From contig NC_066584.1 in the NCBI RefSeq assembly GCF_024323335.1, positions 418,601,819-418,665,818 of the forward strand: a stretch of DNA of 64,000 nt. The letters run 5' to 3'. The notes below the pieces were generated by a model. It was not told where the DNA came from and made no database searches. It saw nothing but the letters and a program-made list of their open reading frames with translations. Source of the DNA: Lathyrus oleraceus (lineage: Eukaryota; Streptophyta; Magnoliopsida; Fabales; Fabaceae). A program made the translations under genes and the position numbers. Positions 21,800 to 32,770 of the stretch are shown in pieces; the stretch's first letter is position 1, and each line of letters starts with the position of its first letter.

Positions 21800-22799
21800 T
21801 TGTAAATTCTTTCGTAACCTTTAGTATGCCTTTTATGGCATTTCGAAAATTTGGAATAAAAACCTCAATTTTTAATTTGAAGTATGATTTTTATTCCTCT
21901 CTTATTTGCATTTCCTGCAATGTATGTCTATACTTCTTCAAGTACTTGTCGTTTATTCATAGTATTTTCCCTTCAGGAGATAACTCTTCGATTTTGTATG
22001 CATTATTTGTAAATACTTGCATGATTCGAAGTGGGCCATCTCAGTTTCGGGACCATTTGTCCAAGGTTCGATATTTCTTATCCATGGGCGGAATCACCTT
22101 CCAAACCAAATCCCCTAAAGTAAAGGTTTTCGCCTTGACCTTTTCATTATAAGCCTTAGCCACATGTTCTTTTTGTCTTATTAGAACGTCTAATGCAGTC
22201 AACCTTTCTTAGTCTAACTTTACCAACTCATCCAACATCATACCCCAATAATACCTAGTTGGTATTTTGACATGTCTTTGTATCCTGGCAGATTGAAGGT
22301 ATATCTCTACAAGCAAAACTACATCGGGCCCATATGTAATTCGAAATGGTGTAGAGTTGATAAACTCTCTAGGGGAATTCCGACAAGCCCATAACACTTG
22401 GTCTAGAGTTGTATGCCAATTCTTTGGCTTTTGACCTATGTGCTTCTTAATTAAACCAATTACGACTTTGTTAGCCGCTTCGACCTGGCAATTAGCTTGG
22501 GCGTAATAGGGCGTCGAAGTTAACAATTTGAACACCGCCTCTGAGGCAAATTCCACCATCTTTCGACCTATAAAAATTGAGTCTTGATCTGTGGTAATAG
22601 TCTCAGGGATTCCAAACTTGTATATAATGTGGTTTTGGATGAAATTGATCACATCTTCTTGGTCGACCTTAGGTAAAGGGATAACCTCCATCCACTTGGT
22701 AAAGTAGTTTATCCCAACTAAGATGTACTTGTTTCCCTTTGACGATGAAGGTTTAATTTCACCAAAATTAAGTCTAAATCCCATCTTATGAAAGGTCAT
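21800..22799 (-). pseudogene. Ty3/gypsy integrase (Tat/Ogre lineage), truncated
   Basis: A 196-residue minus-strand ORF (22209-22799) holds the integrase core: YFTKWMEVIPLPKV, GIPETITTDQDSIFIGRKM with the second catalytic Asp, STPYYAQANCQVEAANKVV with the catalytic Glu, and WACRNSPREFINSTPFRITYG. The usual opening (first Asp in a DLIG- or MDVIG-like motif) reads RLNFGEI, so the first catalytic Asp appears lost. Downstream the frame continues, after a stop at 22209, into the C-terminal part to about 21830 (FTLGDLVWKVIPP, GPLRIMQVFTNNAYKI). The zinc-binding N-terminus is absent because 22800-22974 holds LTR-like sequence. Confidence 0.8.
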
Positions 22800-22829
22800 G
22801 GCTTTATTATTGAATGAAAGTCACTTGCG

Positions 22830-22974
22830 GGTACTGTTTCATCTCAAAAAAATATGATCCTTCGTGAAGTCATGAAAAAAATAGTTTGAATAGAATCGTC
22901 ACCGAACTTTATTCATTCCAAAGAAGGAAAGGGAAAATATCAATAAAACACTTAAGATAAAATAAAATGTTCGT
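22830..22974 (-). repeat. Fragment of a Tat/Ogre-type LTR end
   Basis: The stretch GTCACCGAACTTTATTCATT, followed by the AAAGGAAAGGGAAAATATCAATAAAAC-type words, matches 30350-30420, the end of the young element's LTR, at roughly 80 percent by eye. It is cut at 22974 by Ogre LTR B. Confidence 0.55.
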
Positions 22975-25900
22975 TGTAAGACCCTAATTTTGACCCTAAG
23001 ATCCCTCATGGAATCATGTTATTGCACTAGTGCATTGCCTCAAGGATCATAACATGTTTGGCTTCTTAACCCTAGGGTTGGGACTTGTGTGAGTGTTTTG
23101 AGACCACCAAGCATGCTTGTATTGTATATTATTGCTTTTCTTATTTGTTTACTAACCAAAAGCACAAAAATATGTCACTAACTCTTTTTGTTTTCAAGCT
23201 CAAGTGATCATGTGCTCCCACGCTCCTAGGAGGCTCCCAAGCCCAATGCAATGGCTAGATGAAGATGAGAAAAAGCATGACAATGGTCCACAAATTTCCT
23301 AATCATCATATATGTCTCCGAAGTATCTCAATTTTCCAATTTGATCAAGATCACCCAAAGGGCTTGAGGATTGTTTCCCAAGGAAACCCTAATTCAATTG
23401 TGCCTTAACTGTGCCTTGCTCATGAAGCAACCTCAACCTATGATCAAATTTAATCAAGGTAAGTTCTTTCATTCATTACTTTATGCATATGTAAGTCTAT
23501 TTGAGTATCCTCAATCATTCATTCATCAAGATTGGAAGTTTGGCCTGAAAAGTTGATCAGTCAAGTCATCTGACTAAACTGAGGATCATTGAGATACAAC
23601 GTTTTATGTGTTTGTCAAATGAAGATGACCCTAATAGAAAAACTTATCTTACTAACCATATGAACAACTTTCATGTTCATCAAAAATCCATTTGAAACTT
23701 GGAAGGTCATCATTCATTTCAAAACATTATAGGTCATTTTGACTGAAACCCTAATTTTGGGTCAACTTACCAAGGACACAACTTACTTAATTTTTATGAT
23801 TTGGAGGTGAGACCAAATGAATTGGAAAGCTTAAGATGTCTACTTCAAATTTTATGTTGGATAAAATTTCATAATCCTAAAATAAATACATGTTATAATA
23901 CAAAACATTATAGGTCACCTTGGACCTAATTCATTGAATTTGAAAAAGTACCCAACTTCAAATGCCCATAACTTTGTCATATAAAATCCAAATGATGCAT
24001 AATTTGAGTCTAAATTCATCATATTGAAAATATATACAACTTTTATGTTGGAGGTGTTTCCATTTTAAGCTTGCATCATGGAAACATAGGGGCTTGAATA
24101 GGCTTGCTTTTGGTGAAAATTTTCAAAGGTGACTTAAACATGTTTTGTACCTAAATTTTCACAGCCAATTTTAACTAATTTCCAAATTCCAAATGAATTT
24201 TTGTCCAACATAACTTTTGTTCCTTATTCTAAGGGCTTTCCAACCATTACTCACAATGCTATTTTGGATTTACCATTGATGAGTTTCGAAGAGCTCTTCT
24301 TTTATGTTCATTTTGACATTTCATGATGAAACTTAATGTGCAAGCTAGTTCCACTTCATGTACACGTCCAATTCCATTCCAAATGAACTCAACTTGGTTT
24401 TGCACCCATCATTGGGCCTCACATGCGCCTGTACAGGCCCATGCATCAAATTTCAAATTGCCATGCACACGAGGGAATCATGATACACAACCATCCTCAG
24501 CTATAAATAATTGCTCATTCTCATTCATTTGGTAACCTTTTAGAGACCTGAAACGCTGCAGCACTGAAATCCTAACCAATACCAAAGGAATTTTCCAGAT
24601 TTTCCCCTTACTTTCAAGCTTGAAATTCAACATCATTAGTTGATTTTCAAAGCTCAATTCCTTAACCTCTTATCTCCACTGCATCCCTAGAGCAAAGAGG
24701 AATCGGGATCTAGAAGTTTTTGTGGCTTAAAGAGCTTTAATTCAGAGGTAGAACTTCAAACTTTTTGGATCTAGATCTTGAAATTCAATGTAGTATTCTC
24801 TTGTTTGTGTGGTTTTCTGAAGTCCTCACACTTGAGGCATGCCAATGGTGGTTTCAATTTTCCATTTCGTGCACTTTCAGTTTGAACACCATGATTTTCC
24901 ACTTCACATTTCTCTCAACATAGGAAGAGTGAGGAAGATCCATGGATATAGTGTTAATCTCCATCGCAAGAGCTTCATTTCCATGGTCTTGTTTTTAATT
25001 TTCATGAAGTTTTTATTTCCTGTAACTGGTGGCCGGAATTGGTTGGTCCACCGGAGAAGATGGTGGTTTCCACCACCAACACCACGTGTGCATCTTCATA
25101 GCCCTTGGATCATGCTTCCACGTTTTAATCCTGAGCATTCATTATGTTTACTTGTTTTAATTCACATTGCCACGCGTTTGACTTGGTCACACCATGCGCC
25201 CTCACATCTGGACCGCTTCTCCTTGCCACGTCAATTAATGAGCCTGATCCAGCGGCTACACAATTTTCAATTATTTCTATTTTCTTTTATTTTCAGTTAA
25301 TTCCTTTTATTTTCAAAAATTCATAAAAAAATTATTTGAAGTCAGAAAAATATGAGACCAATGCCAAAAAATTTCTTGAAAAAACTAGTTTCATATTTTG
25401 ATTTTTAAATATTTTTGTGACTTTATTTAATATTTTTTGTGAATTATTTGAGTTTTATTAGTTTTAATTCATTTTAAAATACTTTCTGATATTTGAAAAA
25501 TCCAAAAATATTTTCCTAGCATTTATGGATCATGATAAGTCAATGAAAAATAGTCTCATCAATTTCTTATTTGATTTGAGATTTATTTGAGATTTATTTG
25601 AGATTTTAATCTATTTTGTGCTATTTTTAATTGTTTTAAAATACTTTTTGATTTCCAAAATTATTGAGAAAATTAGTCAAAGCTTGTTTGACCATGTTAG
25701 ACCTATGAGAATTTAATTGGACTTGTTGAAGTTGATTTGAATTGAATTTGAGGTTTGACCTTATTTGATTATTCTTATTTTGCATTTTATTTTAATTCAA
25801 AAAATACCAAAAAATTATTGTTGACTTGTAATCTTCATTTCTTTTGTATTTGGCATTGATTGATGATGACTTGGTTCACATTTGATCAATTGGATTTGAG

Positions 25901-27853
25901 ACTTGTCTTTCTTTTCCCTCCCTTTCATCTTCATACCATTCTTTCCATTAATGACCAATGAGTTAATGTCTTGTGGTTGGTCTTGACAAATGAGAGGTTT
26001 AACCTTCTTTGATCCAAACCAAACTCAACTTGATCCATGATCAAGTGAGTTATTTTGTGTCCAAGATAGGTTGCTTCTTGGTCAAGCAAATAACCTAAAG
26101 TCCATACAAGGCCCTTCCCCTTTTGTTTTGGCATGGCAAGTTTATGGAGCCTGGCTTACTAGTCATGATCTCTAACTTGTGTTCTTTGCCTATATTTTTA
26201 TTGACCGGTCTCAGATAGGTGTGACTACTATATTAGTCCACTTACGATTGCTTAACATAGAGCTACATTGTCTTATGACAAGCTAACATAACTTCACTAA
26301 TTACTAACTTTAATTTGAGCATTTAATTTCTTGCCCTTTACTTTTAATGCCATTTATTTCTTGCTCATTTATTCATATTGATTTTCCCTTTGCTCACTTG
26401 AGCACATATTTTATGTTTATGTCATTTTTTCTTTTGCTCATTTGAGCTCATTATTTGTATATAAATATATTGCTATCTTGTGTTTGTTTTGTGTTTGTTT
26501 GTGTGAACCAAATGCAAAAAGGAGAAAGGACTTAGAATTAGGACTTACCTATGCTAAAAAGGAGTTCAAGAGCAACTAGGCCTCGTGCCTTTAGAATGTT
26601 AAACTTGTTGAAGAGCAACTAGGCCCCATGCCTTTAGAATGCTAAAAAATTCAAAGTTGATCTCAAAGGACATATCATCCAAACTTATTCTTTGTCCATT
26701 CCCCTTATTGTATTGTGAACTTTTTGATGTTTGCTTTTGTGTGATAGGGATCCCACCTTGAAAATGTGAAAAGAGGATCATTGTCATGAGTAGCCAAGTT
26801 AAGAGAGACAAGCCAAATGGAGATCCTAAGAGCTTGAATCCAAATTGTGTGATTGCTTGTGTGTGTGCTACAAGTCCAAAGGAAAGGAGCATCTTGAGTC
26901 ATCTATATGACTTCAAGAAAAGGAACTCCAAGGGTTTATCTTTCCTCTTTTATCTTTGTATGCTTTAGGAATATCCTTTCTCTTCTTCTCCCCACTCTAA
27001 CCAAGCCAAAAATCTTTTCTTTCAAACTTTGACTTTATTTCAAATTAGAAACCTAGGCCTTATGTCTTTGACTTTTCAAAACCATTTTCATCAATACTCA
27101 TTGTGAATAAACATTAATCCAACTTTGACCTCATTTTGTAAATAAATCTAACTTGTAAATATAACTCACTTCAAGTTGTTTTTGTGGTTCCAATGGCCAC
27201 CTTATTAAAAACCTTTTCATAAACATTAGTCATAGGTTTGAGTTATCATAGTGGTTGATGTAAATCTCACCTCATCCTTAGTGATTGGATTATAAATCTT
27301 CCATACTTATTATAGGGTTAACCCCTCACTAGTATATGAAGCTTTCCTCACATGGTGGATTGTTGGTTTAGGTTGAGTGTTCTCCCTTTGATAACAAAAG
27401 ACCTTAAGACTTTTGATCAAATCAATTTACCAATCTTTGAGATTTTTACCCCGAACTACGAGGTTTTGATCCTCCTTTGTGATGGTACGTAGGCAATGGG
27501 TTCATCCATTCAAACAACAAAATTTGTAAATATAATCTATTATCTTCTCATCCCCTCAATCTTTTATACAAATATTTTCACAAATACCAACCTACAACAC
27601 ATATTTGCAAAAAGGGTTCCCTTAGAGTACTAAGGATGTTTTGGGTGCATAAAATCTTCCCATTTCATAACCAACCCCCTTACCCAGATCTCTGACATTT
27701 TTATTAGTTTTTGATTTGAAAAAACTTCTTACCTTGGCTTTTGTTCGCTTTTTAGCATTTCCTTTGGACAAATAAAAGTGCAGTGGCGACTCGAATTGTA
27801 TGTTTACTTTTGGTTTAGTCAATAAACCTAAAGGTAACGAAAACCCCGCTACA
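22975..27853 (+). repeat. Ogre LTR, family B, 4.88 kb, without primer site
   Basis: It starts TGTAAGACCCTAATTTTGAC and ends CCCCGCTACA. The 5' 200 bases and the 3' kilobase align with LTR A (5856-10637) at about 80 percent by eye, with little similarity in the middle, so it is a related but distinct family. A TATA-like CTATAAATAATT is at 24501. A 39-base unit is duplicated at 26565-26645 (AGAGCAACTAGGCC). What follows is not a tRNA-Arg primer site, so it is a 3' LTR or a solo LTR. The flanking five bases (TTCGT left, AATAA right) do not match, which argues against an undisturbed solo LTR. Confidence 0.8.
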
Positions 27854-28118
27854 AATAAGTAAGGGGATTTCAATAGGGTCAAAATCCTTGTAGAATTGAA
27901 GACAAAAACAAGTAAATTTCTGGGTAAGAATGTGAAGAACAAGAAATACGAGAATTGTTTAAGTATACAAAGGATGGTATGCAAAATCATACATTTTTCT
28001 CACTAACTCATTTCTCGCTATCATTTGGGTACTTTGAGTTTTATGGAGTATTTTTGTAATGATTTGTCACTCCCAATCCTAACACTAGAATCGTTATATA
28101 TAGTAATACATGTGCGAG
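27854..28118 (-). repeat. LTR fragment of an older gypsy element (same as 49357-49615)
   Basis: About 260 bases match 49357-49615 at over 90 percent by eye, in the same orientation, including AATAAGTAAGGGGATTTCAA and GAAGACAAAAACAAGTAAAT. A TATATATAG element read on the minus strand sits near the right edge. It begins exactly where Ogre LTR B ends and stops where a different LTR begins. Confidence 0.6.
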
Positions 28119-28640
28119 CAAGTAATGTTTAACTACTAGAGTGTGAACCAAGCGTATCCACTTTACCACAAACAAGGAAATACTTTCTGCTCCCATGGCA
28201 AAGTATACAAGCAAGTGAATAGTAGCACACGAACGTCAATACTGTTTAGTAAAAAAACCCGAATAAATACTCCATTTTGAGCCGAACTACGAAGCTCTGA
28301 CTTCCTCATTGCACGTATAAGGGTACGTAGGCACAAGGGCCCAAATCCTTGGCGAGCACACTAAATTAAAACTTATTTTCTCCCCCATCTCATTATCTTA
28401 TCTCATTCCTGATAGCAAGCGACATACAGATAAATAAACATCCATATGCATTTGATACGAGAAAGTGGTTCCCATGGAGTACCATGGATGTGAGGTGTGC
28501 TAATACCTTCCCCTTGCATAACCGACTTCTGAATCCGCTCTTGGTTGCGAGGCCGTTTCTCTCATTCAGGGTTTTATCGCTATTTTCCCTTTCCTTTGGA
28601 ATAAATAAAATCCGGTGGCGACTCTGTATTTTTCGTGGCG
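28119..28640 (+). repeat. Tat/Ogre-related LTR fragment, 3' portion
   Basis: The stretch 28455-28640 (GTGTGCTAATACCTTCCCC, then a CCCTTTCCTTTGGAATAAAT-like and GGTGGCGACTCTG) matches the complement of 30340-30530, the 3' part of the young element's LTR. The stretch 28285-28350 holds the family landmark GCCGAACTACGAAGCTCTGA with GGGTACGTAGGC. Both ends are missing. Confidence 0.6.
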
Positions 28641-28857
28641 CTTCATTGAGCTACCTAAAAGAAGATGCATCTTGTTTGTATAGGTAGTACCGATTAATCC
28701 TTATAAGCCTTCCTTCAACCATGCAGTCCGATACATGCACAACCTCATAATACATCTCATTCTGATGTGAATTTGGTTCTTCCCTAGAAGTTGCTGGGAG
28801 TGTCTCATTGTCATGCATCGTGCACCGACAACCACTCCCTCGACCCAGGGTGTTACA
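28641..28857 (+). repeat. Degraded partner copy of the Cassandra-like LTR
   Basis: It shares AAGATGCATCTT and flanking words (CTACC...GTAG) with 28955-28990 and ends GGGTGTTACA at 28857, as the intact LTR does. Elsewhere it is much diverged and its 5S-like core is not recognisable. Confidence 0.4.
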
Positions 28858-28880
28858 TGTAACCACTCTCCGGCCACGAG

Positions 28881-29157
28881 TGTTACATGTTCACCATCTT
28901 CCACTTGGTTCGTCCCCGAACCACATCGTACTGGGAGAGTTCTGTTAGGCTACCGAAAGTAAGATGCATCTTCTTTTCGGTAGCTTAACCAATAAGAACT
29001 CCATAGTTAATCGTTCTTGCCTTGGAGTAGTATTGGAATGGGTGACCTTCTGGGAAGTTTCCCAAAAAACTTACGAGTGAGGACAAAACATGTTGAAAAG
29101 ACCCGTGTTGGTTTGTGGGATCAATCAGTAATCCTGAAAGCAAACTGAGGTGTTACA
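28881..29157 (+). mobile_element. Cassandra-like TRIM LTR carrying a 5S rRNA-derived segment
   Basis: A 277-base unit bounded by TGTTACA at both ends, within the 240-350 base range known for Cassandra LTRs. The core 28995-29060 copies the 3' two thirds of 5S rRNA (AGAACTCCATAGTTAATCGT, then GGAGTAGTATTGGAATGGGT and GACCTTCTGGGAAGT), including the region of the RNA polymerase III internal promoter. After it come the Cassandra-style AAGACCCGTGTTGGTTTGTG and a terminal GTGTTACA. No tRNA-Met primer site follows and the flanking five bases do not match, so it is a solo or damaged LTR. Confidence 0.8.
28995..29060 (+). other. 5S rRNA-like segment inside the Cassandra-like LTR
   Basis: It aligns with plant 5S rRNA from AGAACTCC through GGGTGACC to CTGGGAAGT with about ten mismatches and a small deletion. 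The 5' third of 5S is missing, so this is not a functional 5S gene. It marks the element as Cassandra. Confidence 0.8.
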
Positions 29158-30056
29158 GTTGGGAGGAGGGAGATGAGGTGATGATGTAGTAAGGAGGTTT
29201 TGTTTTGATGAGAGGTGATTTAGATCTTTAGATAAGATAATGTAAGAGAGATAGAGAGGTATAAGATATTAGTTTGTTATTTAGGTATGGATAGGAAAAT
29301 GAAGAGTGATGTCTTAATGGTTGTTGTTCTTTTTGAAAAAGAAGTAGCAGGTTGAGGTATTGTTGGTTCTTTTTATGAAGATGAGAGGTAATCATTTTCT
29401 AGAAAGAGAGATCTGCAAGTTATATCGAGTGTAGAAAAACTGGAGAAAGATTATGTGTGGTTGGTTCAATTTATGAGAATGAGAGAGCTAAGATGTAACG
29501 CGTGTCACTTTGTAAGTGGAGGGAATTGTTTTTTTTTGTATCATTCTTTTCATTGCCAGCTTTTTCTTTCCTTTTTTGTTGTTGTTGTTGAGATCCTTTT
29601 TTAGAGGGGGTTGGGACGTGGCCAATGGTCATTAGTGAGCAAGGAATCTCATCACAAGCTCACATGTTTTTTTTCTTTCCTCCTTCTCTTATTTTAATTC
29701 ATTTTCTCTATTTGTTAGTTTTATTTGATTGGATGATAAAAATGCACATGAATTACAAATATGAGCCTTTGATCAATCTCGATTTAACAGTCAGGATAAA
29801 CACAAAGAAACATAATTTGGTAAATAATTAAAAATACCCACAATGCCCCTTCTAGCTTTAAGAGATTTAAATCAATTTAAACAAAATAAGATTCACACCT
29901 TTTGAAATAAACATAAAAAAATCAAAATGAAAACATAAAAAATCCTATTTAATTTTTCAGAATAATTTGACAAAATAATATAAACAAAATGACTCAATAT
30001 GAATAAAAAATACGTGCAAAAAATGATCGAAAAATTAAACGTGTGAGAGGTTCAGT
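29158..30056. other. Non-coding AT-rich stretch, probably old retroelement sequence
   Basis: No gene is seen. It has purine-rich (29158-29480) and AT-rich (29680-30050) parts, a short poly-T run at 29530 and a GTTGTTGTTGTTG repeat at 29577. From position alone it may be LTR or 3' sequence of the older gypsy element whose gag ends at 30057. Confidence 0.35.
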
Positions 30057-30273
30057 GTGTCAAAGCCCCCCTTGTTGTTGCCTTTGGTTAACATGGGTTT
30101 GCCCATTGTCAGGTGTCTATACCTGCATGTCATTTGAGATTTGAGGAGTTTGCCTCGCTTTGGCCTGAGGGGCGCCAAAGAAATCGACTATTCGACCAAT
30201 TTAATTAACCAATAATTCATAAATTTGATTGGTGTTATGGATTAAAGGGTTGAACATTGTACCAATATGTTGG
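30057..30273 (-). pseudogene. Gypsy gag fragment, downstream half, cut by the young insertion
   Basis: Minus-strand translation reads LTQHIGTMFNPLIHNTNQIY, then IGRIVDFFGAPQA, ending in Gln-rich sequence near 30060, with in-frame stops. The frame breaks at the GTCAA target duplication at 30274. Its natural continuation lies on the far side of the young element (48510-49080), on the same strand. Confidence 0.65.
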
Positions 30274-30278
30274 GTCAA
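30274..30278. repeat. Target-site duplication GTCAA, left copy
   Basis: The five bases directly before the LTR start TGTCGCACC are GTCAA, identical to 48505-48509 directly after the other LTR. Confidence 0.85.
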
Positions 30279-31012
30279 TGTCGCACCTCGAAAAAATGGG
30301 GATACGACTTCAAAGCGAAGCGCGATCGCACGCTCGCAATGATGGACTGAACAGAGTCGCCACCGAACTTTATTTATTCCTAAAAAGGAAAGGGGAAATA
30401 TCGATAAAACCCAAGACAAAAGAAAGGATAAGATATGGTCATCGCAACCAATATCAGGGTTCGGGAGTCGATTACGCAAGGGGAAGGTATTAGCACCCCT
30501 CACGTCCGTTGTACTCAACGGGAACCATTAGGTCAGTTGTGTGCGTTAGTGTTAGTTTAAATGTTAGGCTTTTCGAATTATTTAAGTGGGAAAGAAAGAA
30601 TAAAAGAAAGAAGAAATGTTTTTGGATTTTTTAACAAAGGACTAAACCTAAGTTTTTTATTAGTGGGCCTGACAAGATTTAAAAATCCTGCTCCTACGTA
30701 TCTCAAAAGAGAAATCAAGGCTTACGTAGTTCTGGGTAGAAAAATGTTTGTTTGTTGGTCGATTTTAGCGAAAGCTATATTGTATTAATCGACGAAAACA
30801 TCGTTTTACCCAAAACAGATGAGGAGTGGACGCATACCACACATCGAACGGATTTATAAATCTACATTCGGAAAAGCGTCACTTATCTCTACTCAACAAT
30901 CGTGGCCGAAACATTGTTTTGTATCTCTTAAGACAATATATCTTTCGTTTATGAAAAAGGTTTTTGATTAATCGCACGGCGGCGAGAAAAAGTTTGATTG
31001 GTTGGATGTATT

Positions 31013-32075
31013 TTGAGTGATAGCGAGAACTTGGATGAGCGAGATATACATCTCGTATCCTAGTCTCAGGAGTGCACGGCATACGCCATGTTCCACTTCC
31101 ATCTTTATTGAAAAAGTATTAAGTTAGGAATTAAGTATTTTGGAATTTGATTGAGAAAGGGTTTGAAGAAACCGCATTGACAATTTTAAATGATGGCGAG
31201 AGTTAAGATTGGCGAGGCATACGTCTCGAATCTTAACCTCAGGAGTGCATGATATACATCATGTTCCATTTCCACCTTTATTGAGAAAAGTGTTTAAATA
31301 AGAATTAGGTGTTTTGAGTTTTGTTTGTGAAAATGACTTGACCTAGATCAAGTATTGATGGACGTTTAAAAGAAATTTGTATGAGTGTTTGAAAGAAAGT
31401 GGATAAATTCGGATGATGGCGAGAGCTAGGATTGGCGAGATATACATCTCGAATCCTAGTCTCAGGAGTGCATGGTATACACCATGTTCCATTTCCATCT
31501 TATTTGCAAAGATGTTTAATAAAGATTAGGTATTTTAGAATTTGATTGAGAAAGGGTTTGACGAAACCGCATTAACAATTTTTAGACGATGGCGAGAGTT
31601 AAGATTGGCGAGGCATACGTCTCGAATCTTAACCTCAGGAGTGCATGGTATACACCATGTTCCATTTCCACCTTTATTGAAAGAGTCTTAAATAAGATTT
31701 AAGTATCTTAGATTTGATTGAGAAAAAGGTTTGACGAAACCACATTGACGATTTTAGATGATGGCGAGAATTAAGATTGGCGAGGCATACGTCTCGAATC
31801 TTAACCTCAGGAATGCATGGTATACACCATGTTCCATTTCCACCTTTATTGAAAAAAGTTTAAATAATAATTAGGTATTTTGAGTTTTTTGTTGTGAAAA
31901 TGACTTGACCTAGATCAAGTATTGATGGGCGTTTGAGAAAGATTTGAATGAGTATTTGATAGAGCAAAGTGGATAAATTTGGATGATGGCGAGAGCTAGG
32001 ATTGGCGAGATATACATCTCGAATCCTAACCTCAGGAGTGCGCGGTATACACCACGTTCCATTTCCCTCTTTATT
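31013..32075 (-). repeat. Six dispersed hairpin-bearing repeats in the 3' LTR
   Basis: Units of about 90 bases start near 31017, 31191, 31411, 31587, 31761 and 31985, spaced alternately about 175 and 220 bases apart. Each contains a stem-loop (AAGATTGGCGAG ... CTCGAATCTT) and a second palindrome (CATGGTATACACCATG), then TTCCATTTCCACCTTTATTG. Changes in one stem side are often matched in the other (AAGATT/AATCTT in some units, AGGATT/AATCCT in others). Confidence 0.75.
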
Positions 32076-32700
32076 GAAAAGTCTTGAATATGAATTAATA
32101 TTTTTTGAGTTTTTATCAGAAAAATGGCTTGACGTTGAATCAAGCATTTGATGAAGTTTTGAGATGGGATGGAATAGGAGAGAGAAATGAGTTGGTTTGT
32201 TTATTGAGAAAATGCTCGACGTTGGATCGAGTCTTTATTTTTGTATTTTTTTGAAATTTGTTGATTTTATTCTTATATTAGTATCTAATTAAACAACCAA
32301 ACAATAAAAGAAATAAAAACTACAAAATTATAACACATTGGGGGAGTGGGGTACATTTTGTCAAATGGGGGTTAGAACAATCATGAAATAATTAAATCAG
32401 ACCCAAATAAATAATGCATGAGTGTAAGTGCAAGAGAACCGGCTCATTGTAAGGAAGCCCAAGAGTAAGCTATGTGAGGTTGATGGCGATGCTTAAAAAG
32501 CAATCGGCTTACACGGGTTTGAAAATGGGCTCAATATTAAATCGAGAAAAGTATGATTTTTTTTTGAAAATGGTTTTGCATGCATGATGTATTTAATAAA
32601 AAAACATGGACATAAAAAAAAACTATTTAAAGAAACAAAATGCTAAAAGATAATAAAATACTAAAAAATGAAATGCTAAAAAAGAAATGAAATACTAAAA

Positions 32701-32770
32701 ATGCTATCTACGAGTATCGAACCCACCCCTCTTGAGACTACAGCACTACCCTCTCTCCACTAGGCTATTT
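32701..32770 (-). repeat. tRNA-like (SINE-type) segment in the 3' LTR
   Basis: On the minus strand, TAGCCTAGTGGAGAGAGGG fits an RNA polymerase III A box and GGTGGGTTCGATACTC a B box at the expected distance. The A-rich AATAC/AATGC-type repeats that follow on the minus strand (32590-32700 on plus) could be a SINE tail. No intact tRNA cloverleaf is claimed. Confidence 0.45.

Noticed and set aside
28995..29060. Functional 5S rRNA gene
   Set aside because: Only the 3' two thirds are present with many changes, and it is bounded by TGTTACA LTR ends, so it is Cassandra-like sequence.
32701..32770. True tRNA gene
   Set aside because: A and B boxes are present but acceptor and anticodon stems do not pair; better described as SINE-like.
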